DNA from: Spirosoma pollinicola
GTDB lineage: Bacteria; Bacteroidota; Bacteroidia; Cytophagales; Spirosomataceae
Assembly (NCBI RefSeq): GCF_002831565.1
Contig: NZ_CP025096.1
Span: forward strand, 4,884,501 to 4,948,500
Direction: 5' to 3'
DNA length: 64,000 bases
A model generated the notes under the pieces. It saw only the letters and a list, made by a program, of their open reading frames with translations, had not been told where the DNA came from and did not search any database. A program made the translations under genes and the position numbers. Below are positions 42,500-51,698 of the stretch, in pieces (position 1 is the first letter of the stretch; each line of letters begins with the position of its first letter).

Positions 42500-45400
42500 A
42501 TGCCAAGAAGTAATTCTTCCGCGTCTGGTGACCGTAGAGATTTTGGTGGTAAAGTCCCTCAATTTGAGTTGTTTGCGGACAAAATTTATGTAGAGTTAAC
42601 TCGTCATAATTTAGCTTGGATAAAAGTAGGGGATGCTGATGCTGGGAATGCTGATGACATTCAATATGCTACCCGCACTGAAGTTCATGCTTACCAAGTT
42701 AAATGGTCACAACAAACTCAAAAACCACCTTATAGGTATTTAGAATTTATTAACATACTTCCCGAGTTAAGGCAAAGCTGGCTAAAATTATCAAAAGTTA
42801 ATGCTGAATTAGGACTACCTGTATATATCTATTTACTCACCAATCGCTCATCTTCAGAGCATGATAGATTAATCATTGATGACGCACCAGCTAAATCAGT
42901 AGGTAGTTTCAGTGATTTTCTCTCCCAGGCATGGCCCGATATTAATTCAGGTACCAAGCCCATGGGTAATTGGGGGCTATTGTTAGAACAAGAGCTTATC
43001 AAGTTGAATTTAACCGAGACTGAGTTTTTAACGTTCTCCCAGCACCTACGTCTTGAATTTAACGCAACTCTTCCGCAACCGACAAATCATCGACACCACG
43101 ATATTTACCAACAGGATGTCACGAATTTGTATAAATTTTTCCATGATGAACTTGCCCAATTGATGGGGCAAGTGAGTTTTACCGCCGACGAGCTCATTAG
43201 AAAGATGCAGTGGGAAGGGCGCTTAAAGGCTATATTTTCACATGACTTCTACGTTGACCCCAAAATATACCAGCCAAACATTACGACTATTGAAACCCTT
43301 TCTCAAAGTATTGAATCGTTGCCAGGCGGATATATATTCCTGGAAGGTAGCCCTGGTTCAGGTAAGTCATCTCTCTTAACAAAGTGGGCAACCGGCCGGC
43401 CGGAAAGGGTGGTTAAATATTTTGCTTATCTTAATCAGACAAATGGTAATCAGCCTATTCGGGGTGAAGCAGTTAACTTATTTCATGATCTAACTATTCA
43501 ACTCACTGAAAGCGGCTTTTTCGGTAGTACAGTTTTGGGTGCTCAACGTGATCTGACACTAACTCAGCAGATTTTCCAAAACCAATTAAAGCAGGTAGGA
43601 GATATTTATCAGCAGGACTGTACAAAGACAATCATTATTATTGATGGTTTGGATCATATTCCTAGAGAATATGCTAAACAGGGAACGTTACTTGAACACT
43701 TGCCACACCCCAACGATATTAGGCCAGGTGTATATATTATTTTAGGTAGTCAATCATTCGATTTAGCTAGTTTAAACGTTTCTGTAAGGCAGGAGGTTGA
43801 GCAAATAGGTAGACATATTGTTGTTCGACCTCTGTTGCCAAGTGCCATAAGCAAAATTGCTGACAGCTACCTTGCTGAGCAACTTAACCCTACCCAACAT
43901 GACCTCCTTTTTCAGATTTCGGGAGGCCACCCATTGTTTCTTCAATACATTCTGCGAACAATAAAAAACGAAACAAACGATAGGCCGATTGAGGAAATAG
44001 TAGCCCCCTTGCCTCCATTCGACCAAGATATCAGCTTGTATTATAATCGAATATGGCAGGAGTTTGAGACAGACGAAGACATTGCCGATTTACTTGGATT
44101 AGTTAGTCGACTTCGTTTTGGATTCCATTATGGTATGCGAAACGAGTGGGGGGTTTCTGCTTCTGTTGCTCGTAAAGCCAAACGTTGGTTTAATCAATTC
44201 TTTGACGAGTCGTTTGGCTTCAAGGTCTTTTTCCATAATAGTTTTCGCCAGTTTTTACTTTATAAGACGGCAGAGGATCCCCTCAGTGGTCAATATGACA
44301 AAACGGCTCATGAAAATTTTCACGTCCGTTTAGCTGATTGGTCAGAAACATCGAGCATTCGTCTCTTTCACCACGAACATTTATACCATGTTCATCAGGC
44401 CGCCCAAATTGATCGGTTTTATCAAACGTTGACCCCAGCTTACGTGGATAATCAGCGCTATAACTTTCGACCGTTCGATGCAATTCGCGATGATCTAATT
44501 ATGGGTTTGCAATTAGCTGCGAAAGACCAGAATATGCAGCTTATGCTACGCTATGGTTTCTTGATGGGTGAACTTCACCGTCGTGAGCACAATTTGGATG
44601 AAAGCAATTTCCTAGACTACTTCCCCACTTTGTTTGATTTTGAGGCTATAACCGAATATGCGCTTTTACCAATCAATTCGCCCGAACGTCGTAGCAGGGC
44701 AATGGAGATTGTTCGACTACTGTATCGAAATGGTTATGAAACAGATGCTCGTCGATTGTTTGCATTTGCTGAACCCGCAGCTTATGCAGTGGAAGAATTG
44801 ATCCTCGACTCTGAAAAGGGACACCATTGGCAGGAACAGGCGAATTCATTAAAGGAATGGGTTCGAACAAAATGCTTATGGTCTGATCCAGAAGAAATGC
44901 TTGAAAAAGTTTTAAACATTAAGATAGTAAGCGATAATACCGATAACACATACGAAGAGCAAAAACTACAAACACAATTATTGGATGCACTTATTCAGTC
45001 GCTTACTCACACCAAATCTCTAAGACAACTGTTATTAAAGATTTTTAGTAGGTTTGATTTTGGTCATCCTGGTAATATTAGTTTCTTTTTACCCCGTTTA
45101 TATGATGTAGTGGACATATTGATTCAGGATGATGAAGGCGAATTGGCAGTTTTTTTATTAGATACCTGTCTAAGCAGTTTGAATCCTGCAAGTTTATCCA
45201 TTGATCAGCGGATATTGCTAGCCAATATGCTGTATGAAATCGACACAAACTCGCAAAAATACCAAGATTGGATTCGTGATGTTGTTTTAAATCCAATAAC
45301 ATCAATCCCTACTGATATTCGTACCGATGGTTCGCTAGACTATTATTTACCTTATTTCAGATATGTTGCCCTGGAAACGGTTCAATATAAAACCGTTGAC

Positions 45401-48400
45401 TTGTCAATCTTATTTCCCAACGCACCCAGCGATCGATACTATGATCCTATAGTAACAGACTGGTTTAAGATGATGGCGCGGACTGCTATAATAAAGGGGG
45501 AAGGCCTAAGGGGCGAACGGTTTAACAGCCGAAATCTATTGCCCATAATTCGGTTTTATTATAGACCTAAACCACATCTATCAGAAACCAGCCAAACACG
45601 TGTGGAATGGTCGCGAAATTCCTACTACCGACAGATAGTTGAATCTATTGTAGTGTATGGTTCGAAAGCATTTTCTGAAGCTGCTACCTTATTTGAAACT
45701 GAAATTAATCAAAACATTACATATTGGTCTGCTGAACTCCAATTTGAGGTTTGGATAACATTCCTACGTCTTGGACTTGACAAGGAACGTTTAAGGGGAC
45801 TGATTAACGGAATTGCTGGAGCTATTATTGAGGAACAAGGTGACTTATACAGCCGGATGAACCTAGCGCTAAAGTTAAGCGAAACCTATTTAAGCTTGGG
45901 CGCATTTGAAACCGCTCAATTCTGGTTACGGCGGTCGGCTGATGAGTCGTTTGGAGTAGGTTTTCGTAAGGATTATCAGTTCAACGATTGGATTGCTTGG
46001 TTGACGAAAGCAAACGTTGTCGAACCAGAGAAAGCTCGGGAGCGTATCCGTTGGATAGCCTCCTACTTGAAGCATATTGATCAAACAACCGATGGCAAAG
46101 CTGCGTCAGGTCGTGCTGCCTATGGATTGTTAAAGTGTTGTATTAAATGGGATACTGCCACTGGACTGGATCTGCTCGACTGGTTACTAAAGAAACTGTA
46201 TATTGATGTTGATGATGGGATCGAACTTATACTTGATAATTTATTGCAAGAAGAAGTAAGTTCGGATTTGTTGTCTTGTATTGCCGATCTGTTCGGAAAA
46301 GTACTCTTACTTTCATCCAAGTCGGCTTCAAGTAAAACGTTTTCCCATCTTATACTGCTACTCCAACAGCATCAACAGCCAGAACTGATAAATGAGATAG
46401 TTGAGGATGTTGAGCGTTATGCCTTACAAGAAAATCGTCCAGAGTACTATGATTTATTAAGGAAGGCAAATGTCTCTTTTTCTCCAGCGAAAGGTTTTCC
46501 AATGGATCAACGCGAACATAAGGAAAAGAGCGAGGCCACAGTGCGTTTGAGGAACGACACACGAATTTCTCAAGCAGCATTTATTGAAAAGTTTACGACA
46601 GCCTCAGAATTACAGAATTTAATAAGTCAGGTATACGAAACATCAGGTAAATTCAACTGGCAGGCTTGTTTACTAAAAGTTGTGCATGAGATAGATGAGC
46701 CATGGTTAATTCAAACATCAACTGTCATAATCGCAGATACTCATAGTTCATTCTTGTTAATATTAGCATTAGGAGAGTTAGCCTATCAAAAAGTGTATAC
46801 TAGTGCAGTTAAAAATATTTCGACAAAACTGCTATCGATTGATGATGCATCTTGGTCTCCGTTTAATGATGGTGGACTAAGGCTACGAGCTTTTGAATTT
46901 GCTATAAAGGTTGAAGGTGATTTGGCACGCAAAGCCGCTTGGCTCGATTTTATACGTCAATTTGAACGATCATCGGCAGTTGAATTACTACGTGAGCTCG
47001 ACGAAATCATTCCTGTTCTATCAACTTCTTCTGACATTCGCTCAATTTGGTTAGAAATTGAATCGTACCTGAGTCGGATGTTTTTACACATAGAAGCAAG
47101 TACCGATGTACCTGAATTAATCGCTGCTCCAATTGATAACCAACCAGAAGCATTGATTGCCAGATTAGCATGCAACCTCAGTCTGATTGCAGAATGTGGC
47201 TTGAGAGAAACGGCCTTAGTTCACCTAGCAAAGCAGACCGCAATGGGCTATACTGGTTACATAGAAGAGATTCGTCGCTTTGTCAAAGATATCACTGTGG
47301 ACATCGACCAAGAGATATTTGCCAAAATTGTTCTGTATGTTGGCGAAATTGATCTTGTTGTTTTAGCTAAATTCACAAATGAACTACAAAAGTTATCTAG
47401 ATCTTCACTGTTAAGCAGTCGGATAGCCGCCAATGTCTTGCTGCAAAAGCTCAATGAGCCTATTCAACCAAGTCCATTGATTCAACGTCCATTAGCTTGG
47501 TTAAGAATGCCGTCGAGCAGAATAAACCAAGATAAGGAATTACATCGGTTTAATGAAGCAATGAGCGAGCTTTGGATTGGTTCCCGATTTTCAAAGGAGC
47601 GGCTTTTCAATATGTTGATGTATCATTTAGAAACTGTAGGTAAGATTACAAGTTTTGATGCATATGCACTATTCAGTCGGACTGTCGATTTATTAATAAT
47701 CGAATTAGGGCGCGGAGATAGTCGTTTAAAAAAGCTGGCAAATGGGAGCGAAATTAAGTTAGAAACTACATACTCCCCATATTTTGTTATAGTCTCTTTC
47801 TTAACTGACACGCTCCTGAACGAATTATGGGAAGGAGGTTATTTGCCAGATTTACATGAAGTAGCATGGTTGAACTCACTCGTTGATCCACAAATTTTTC
47901 AATTGGAGCAGCATCGTCGCCCAGAGGAGCTGCCAGGAGTCAGGGGATTTGAAGACTATTATACATTGCCTTCGGACTGGATAGAGCAGATCAAGGATGG
48001 CTTTATTCATTTCACAAAGCAATTGGGGAACCGTATTGTAATTGCTGAAAGGACAATATTTAGAGGCTTGGGTTGGGATCTTGCCTCTGAAACACGTGAA
48101 TCTTGTTTAACTATTAATGAAGGTAAATCATCTTATGAATTTCAAACTGGTGTGCTCTATAGAAAAGAAAATCTATTAATAGCTGACTATGTAGAAATGA
48201 GCCAAACTCACTCCACTCTGACTCCTTCTACCCCACTAATCTTTGCTAATCATGCAGACCGTTTCATTGATACACCAACCCATTTAAGTGAATGGGTCGC
48301 TATAAATCCAGAAATTGCTCAATTATTAGGATGGCGATTGGCTGACCCGCTCAAATTCCAATGGATTGATGAAAACGATTCAATTATGACAGAATCTTTC

Positions 48401-48613
48401 TTTTGGGTTGATGGTAACATTCGTATGACACCTCCCCAATTTAGAAGCCAGGCCGGTTGCGGGTGGATTGTAACGGCATCTCAAGAAGCTTTCAGTACAC
48501 TGAAAGCTAAGTTTAATTTAATTCAAAAATCACAATTGGATCGACAAACACATGATAGTTCTACACGAAAGCCATTCCGTAAAACTCTTCAGCATATTGA
48601 GAAAATAATTTAA
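42500..48613 (+). CDS. giant Avs-like STAND NTPase with N-terminal nuclease domain
   Basis: 2037 residues. Residues about 15-190 look like a Cap4-type PD-(D/E)XK nuclease: D52/D53, E61 and Q66-x-K68 in TEVHAYQVKWS, then YIYLLTNRS. The NTPase core is at about 260-560 with Walker A GSPGSGKS (283-290) and Walker B TIIIIDGLDHI (377-387), followed by GSQSFD and GGHPLFLQYILR, the winged-helix entry of STAND proteins. The remaining 1400 residues are helical repeat-like. This layout and size match Avs anti-phage sensors, in which the C-terminal repeats bind a phage protein and the N-terminal nuclease then destroys DNA. The Avs subtype cannot be told by eye. Confidence 0.8.
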   Translation: MPRSNSSASGDRRDFGGKVPQFELFADKIYVELTRHNLAWIKVGDADAGNADDIQYATRTEVHAYQVKWSQQTQKPPYRYLEFINILPELRQSWLKLSKVNAELGLPVYIYLLTNRSSSEHDRLIIDDAPAKSVGSFSDFLSQAWPDINSGTKPMGNWGLLLEQELIKLNLTETEFLTFSQHLRLEFNATLPQPTNHRHHDIYQQDVTNLYKFFHDELAQLMGQVSFTADELIRKMQWEGRLKAIFSHDFYVDPKIYQPNITTIETLSQSIESLPGGYIFLEGSPGSGKSSLLTKWATGRPERVVKYFAYLNQTNGNQPIRGEAVNLFHDLTIQLTESGFFGSTVLGAQRDLTLTQQIFQNQLKQVGDIYQQDCTKTIIIIDGLDHIPREYAKQGTLLEHLPHPNDIRPGVYIILGSQSFDLASLNVSVRQEVEQIGRHIVVRPLLPSAISKIADSYLAEQLNPTQHDLLFQISGGHPLFLQYILRTIKNETNDRPIEEIVAPLPPFDQDISLYYNRIWQEFETDEDIADLLGLVSRLRFGFHYGMRNEWGVSASVARKAKRWFNQFFDESFGFKVFFHNSFRQFLLYKTAEDPLSGQYDKTAHENFHVRLADWSETSSIRLFHHEHLYHVHQAAQIDRFYQTLTPAYVDNQRYNFRPFDAIRDDLIMGLQLAAKDQNMQLMLRYGFLMGELHRREHNLDESNFLDYFPTLFDFEAITEYALLPINSPERRSRAMEIVRLLYRNGYETDARRLFAFAEPAAYAVEELILDSEKGHHWQEQANSLKEWVRTKCLWSDPEEMLEKVLNIKIVSDNTDNTYEEQKLQTQLLDALIQSLTHTKSLRQLLLKIFSRFDFGHPGNISFFLPRLYDVVDILIQDDEGELAVFLLDTCLSSLNPASLSIDQRILLANMLYEIDTNSQKYQDWIRDVVLNPITSIPTDIRTDGSLDYYLPYFRYVALETVQYKTVDLSILFPNAPSDRYYDPIVTDWFKMMARTAIIKGEGLRGERFNSRNLLPIIRFYYRPKPHLSETSQTRVEWSRNSYYRQIVESIVVYGSKAFSEAATLFETEINQNITYWSAELQFEVWITFLRLGLDKERLRGLINGIAGAIIEEQGDLYSRMNLALKLSETYLSLGAFETAQFWLRRSADESFGVGFRKDYQFNDWIAWLTKANVVEPEKARERIRWIASYLKHIDQTTDGKAASGRAAYGLLKCCIKWDTATGLDLLDWLLKKLYIDVDDGIELILDNLLQEEVSSDLLSCIADLFGKVLLLSSKSASSKTFSHLILLLQQHQQPELINEIVEDVERYALQENRPEYYDLLRKANVSFSPAKGFPMDQREHKEKSEATVRLRNDTRISQAAFIEKFTTASELQNLISQVYETSGKFNWQACLLKVVHEIDEPWLIQTSTVIIADTHSSFLLILALGELAYQKVYTSAVKNISTKLLSIDDASWSPFNDGGLRLRAFEFAIKVEGDLARKAAWLDFIRQFERSSAVELLRELDEIIPVLSTSSDIRSIWLEIESYLSRMFLHIEASTDVPELIAAPIDNQPEALIARLACNLSLIAECGLRETALVHLAKQTAMGYTGYIEEIRRFVKDITVDIDQEIFAKIVLYVGEIDLVVLAKFTNELQKLSRSSLLSSRIAANVLLQKLNEPIQPSPLIQRPLAWLRMPSSRINQDKELHRFNEAMSELWIGSRFSKERLFNMLMYHLETVGKITSFDAYALFSRTVDLLIIELGRGDSRLKKLANGSEIKLETTYSPYFVIVSFLTDTLLNELWEGGYLPDLHEVAWLNSLVDPQIFQLEQHRRPEELPGVRGFEDYYTLPSDWIEQIKDGFIHFTKQLGNRIVIAERTIFRGLGWDLASETRESCLTINEGKSSYEFQTGVLYRKENLLIADYVEMSQTHSTLTPSTPLIFANHADRFIDTPTHLSEWVAINPEIAQLLGWRLADPLKFQWIDENDSIMTESFFWVDGNIRMTPPQFRSQAGCGWIVTASQEAFSTLKAKFNLIQKSQLDRQTHDSSTRKPFRKTLQHIEKII

Positions 48614-48719
48614 AATCATTATTGAATTAGGAAACTAAAGTGTGGCTATCAAGTTGAGCTTACAAAAGTAGTCTAAGTTAGTAAATGGAAGACATAAAGC
48701 CTGTAATTAAATAAATAAT

Positions 48720-49637
48720 ATGCCGTATTCAAATCCTGATGTATTAAAACACGTTGAAAACGGTAAGTATTATTATGTTGAACATAGTGATTATGACAAC
48801 ACTAATGTCTATGGTGAAGTTAACCAAAGTGATGTGCAGTCAATTATAGATAGCAATAAAGCTATTATTGAGTACGAATATTTTTATTTAAAAAAATGGG
48901 AGATAGAATTAAATTTAGAGGATTTTTATGCAACAGTTTTTGAATATGAACAAAAAGTAAAAAAACTAACTAGTTTTGAGGAGATATATAATTTCAGTAA
49001 AGAAGAGATTCACGTTAATATTAATAGAAAATTTATTAGTTATATAAATTCTGCAAGAATTTATATAGATCATATGGATGCAAGGTTAAAGCATAAGTAT
49101 GGACAAAATTCAATACAGTACATGAAATTTGAAAGTGCAAAAAGATATTGTTATGATACATATTTCTCCTATAGGTTTTTCAATCAATTGAGGAACTATG
49201 CAGAGCATTCTGATTCTCCAATCACACAAATAGTATTAAGTGGAGAGCCAGAAAAAGACGGAAAATTAAAAAAAGGATCTACATCAGTTTATTTTGAATT
49301 TGACAAAAAAAAGCTTTTAGAAGACGCAGGAATAAGGAAAAAGCTTTTGGTTGACATGAAACGAAGAAATGATTTCTTTCCAATACTGCCTCAAGTTGAA
49401 GAATTTAAGAAGCCTATAAAATACTTAATAGATATGTTATTAATAATTGAAAAAGAGTATTATTTATTAAACTGTAAGACGATAGAGGATTTCTACAATT
49501 CTAGAAAACAAGGAGGAGCTCCTGAAATAACAAAATTCATATTTGGACCAACAAAACAAACATTAATTTATTCCTCAACAAATATAAGGTTAGATTTAGT
49601 AAAAAAGATAGATAAAGAACTTAGTAAATTAAAGTGA
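48720..49637 (+). CDS. HEPN-like protein, 305 aa
   Basis: An AT-rich, lysine/tyrosine-rich helical protein. The segment YRFFNQLRNYAEHSDSPI carries R158-x4-H163, the catalytic signature of HEPN ribonucleases, in the usual helix context (LRNYxxH followed by a proline). The rest is helical with no other domain recognised. Its marked AT richness relative to the Avs-like gene suggests a separate origin. HEPN proteins cut RNA as toxins or abortive-infection effectors. The assignment rests on one motif. Confidence 0.6.
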   Translation: MPYSNPDVLKHVENGKYYYVEHSDYDNTNVYGEVNQSDVQSIIDSNKAIIEYEYFYLKKWEIELNLEDFYATVFEYEQKVKKLTSFEEIYNFSKEEIHVNINRKFISYINSARIYIDHMDARLKHKYGQNSIQYMKFESAKRYCYDTYFSYRFFNQLRNYAEHSDSPITQIVLSGEPEKDGKLKKGSTSVYFEFDKKKLLEDAGIRKKLLVDMKRRNDFFPILPQVEEFKKPIKYLIDMLLIIEKEYYLLNCKTIEDFYNSRKQGGAPEITKFIFGPTKQTLIYSSTNIRLDLVKKIDKELSKLK

Positions 49638-49674
49638 ATACTTGAATATTTTATAAATTTAAAAATCGATTCAT

Positions 49675-50133
49675 ATGCCCGAAAATGACCCTTATCGTAG
49701 TCGATTCAATCGTTGGCATGACAAGCAAATGGATTATTTATCCTTTTCAATAAATCTCGTGTTCACAATAACTATTGGGGTGGTAAGTTTTGTAATTAGT
49801 CAAAAAGATCTTTGGGCTAAACCGCATGTAATTGAAACCAGCCTACTTTATCGGGGCACTTTAGTGTTACTTGGTTTATCTGCTACTGTAGGTGTTGGAG
49901 CAGTTATGGCAAGACTTTTAGCTTTCCGCTATACCAAAGACAAAGTGAAAGTAAGATGGAATATAAAAAGAAACACAAGCAATCTCACGCAGGAAAAAAG
50001 GTTAGTTTACAAGAATGAATTAACTAAACTTGCTAAACGTATACTTATCTGTGAGGCTTATATATGGCCTTTGTTTTACTCTCAGGTGGGCTTATTGCTT
50101 TTGGCCATTTGGTCTTTAATAGTATTCTTTTGA
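49675..50133 (+). CDS. three-span small membrane protein
   Basis: A 152-residue protein with helices near 20-41, 58-82 and 125-152. A basic cytosolic loop of about 35 residues (KDKVKVRWNIKRN) lies between the second and third. It starts 37 bp after the HEPN-like gene and is probably cotranscribed. Small multi-span proteins often serve as membrane-damaging effectors next to sensors, but nothing here proves that. Family not recognised. Confidence 0.6.
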   Translation: MPENDPYRSRFNRWHDKQMDYLSFSINLVFTITIGVVSFVISQKDLWAKPHVIETSLLYRGTLVLLGLSATVGVGAVMARLLAFRYTKDKVKVRWNIKRNTSNLTQEKRLVYKNELTKLAKRILICEAYIWPLFYSQVGLLLLAIWSLIVFF

Positions 50134-50303
50134 AAATAATTATTGTATCTGGTTACCTTAATAACTGGACATAAAAGAAATGTAAATTTCAGAACTGTGT
50201 TCAAGATAAATTTATAAAAAAATTACTTCTTGAGGGCATTGTGCCAGATTTTTAAAATAGGTAGGTTTGGTAAAAACTATTATCAACTAAACAGCTACTT
50301 GAA

Positions 50304-50855
50304 ATGGGAAAAAATATAATAACTAAAACATGTTATATGTGTAACTCCCTGGCTACAAGTACGGAGCATGTTCCACCACGTTGTCTATTTCCAGAAGAGA
50401 AAGATTTTAAAGGGGTTAACTTAAGAAAAAATTTACTAACCGTTCCATCTTGTGATCTGCATAATATTGAAAAATCACAAGATGATCAGTTTTTAATGGC
50501 CACATTAGCGGGTGTAGTTGGCAATAATATAGTTGGGTATATTCATACGAATACTAAAGTAAAACGCGCGTTAGATAGAAAAAAGGACCTTGTCAACTCT
50601 ACAATTTTTAATGCAAAGAAAATTACTGGTAAGACAATTGAAGGCTTGAAATTTCCTTTACTTAAAGGCTCTCCTGATATCAACAGGCTAACCAAATGTT
50701 TTGAATATATCGCTTATGGACTTTATTTTATTGAGTATAAAAAAAGATTCGAAGGGGAATGTAGCGTCTTTATAAGCTTTGTAAGATATAAAAACCCTAA
50801 TTTAGAGAAAACAAAAATTTTAAAAAAGAAGCACTTAATAAGGATAATATTGTAA
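50304..50855 (+). CDS. HNH-type nuclease, reading frame broken at an A-run
   Basis: 183 residues to the first stop. A treble-clef HNH core is at the N-terminus: CYMC (C10, C13), STEHVPPRC (H22), then LTVPSCDLHN (C50, H53, N54). After the A-run at 50822-50827 the -1 frame stays open for 92 more codons to TAA 51095-51097, with a protein-like sequence (KNFKKEALNKDNIVKIKGEN and on). The whole protein would be about 264 residues. The shift point is the heptamer T TTA AAA (50819-50825), a canonical -1 slippery site. It is either a programmed frameshift or an indel. Confidence 0.65.
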   Translation: MGKNIITKTCYMCNSLATSTEHVPPRCLFPEEKDFKGVNLRKNLLTVPSCDLHNIEKSQDDQFLMATLAGVVGNNIVGYIHTNTKVKRALDRKKDLVNSTIFNAKKITGKTIEGLKFPLLKGSPDINRLTKCFEYIAYGLYFIEYKKRFEGECSVFISFVRYKNPNLEKTKILKKKHLIRIIL

Positions 50856-51097
50856 AAATTAAAGGTGAAAACCCTAGTGTATTTAAATATTACTTTTACC
50901 CGCCTGATCAATCTGGAATCATACTATTGAGACTTTTTTTTTATGAAGGCTCAGAAGTATTTGTCTCCTTTAAGTTAAAAGATTTACGTTTCAATTTATT
51001 TCTAGAATTGAGTAAGATAAGTGATAAAACTATTTTTAAATTTGATAATGGAGAAACTATTGAGTTTAGTAATAATGTAAAAAGAATTCAACCGTAA
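50819..51097 (+). pseudogene. frame -1 extension of the HNH gene
   Basis: An open frame with no start of its own. It reads KEALNKDNIVKIKGENPSVF, then a part rich in Phe, Leu and Lys, ending at 51097. Codon use equals that of the upstream HNH part. It makes sense only as the C-terminus of that gene after a -1 shift at 50819-50825. Confidence 0.55.
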
Positions 51098-51698
51098 TGG
51101 CTATAAATATTGTAAAATGTAAATTGGTATAATAATCCTACAATGATTTCTTCAAGTCATCCCTTTGCCTAAATACGTTCAATTAAAGGCTATTAAGCAA
51201 CTTTAAATGTACTCGTATTGCATTATAAATCAACACATTACTTGATTAAAATAGGGTCAAAAAAATCGTTCAGGAAAACCCTTGGACCTATGAACGCTTT
51301 TCATGACTTACAGTGATAATATATCGTTCAACTCCTGTGCCTGAAATCGTTCACGAAAAGGTTGCCTTTTCTGAACGATTACTATGAAAAGTACAAATAT
51401 TGAATAGGGGAAGGGAAGATTTACTTATTTCTACTTTAGCGGAAAAATACTATTTTTAGAATAGATTTAGATTGACTATTGGCTCGTAGTTAGCAACTCT
51501 ATGCACTAGTTAACGGACATTTGTATAAGGGCCAATACACCGTCTCCAGTAGGAGCGTTTTCGTGAGATTATTGAGTTTTAGCTTATCCGAATTGAAGGG
51601 GTTAACTATTTATCAAAATTTGACCCCTCGATTTGGAGAAGCCAATAGACTATAAATGAAAACCATGAGTTTACCTTGACGCTGGCCAGTAATGACCC
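51098..51698. other. AT-rich intergenic right edge of the island
   Basis: 600 bp without a gene between the HNH extension and the TonB receptor. It holds the right-hand CGTTCA cluster. Nothing else was recognised. Confidence 0.4.
51176..51377. repeat. CGTTCA motif cluster, right edge of island
   Basis: CGTTCA starts at 51176, 51267, 51325 and 51348, and inverted TGAACG at 51291 and 51372: six copies in 200 bp, where about 0.1 would be expected by chance. Three copies read (A/T)ATCGTTCA. A like cluster lies at 32792-32856. Confidence 0.5.
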
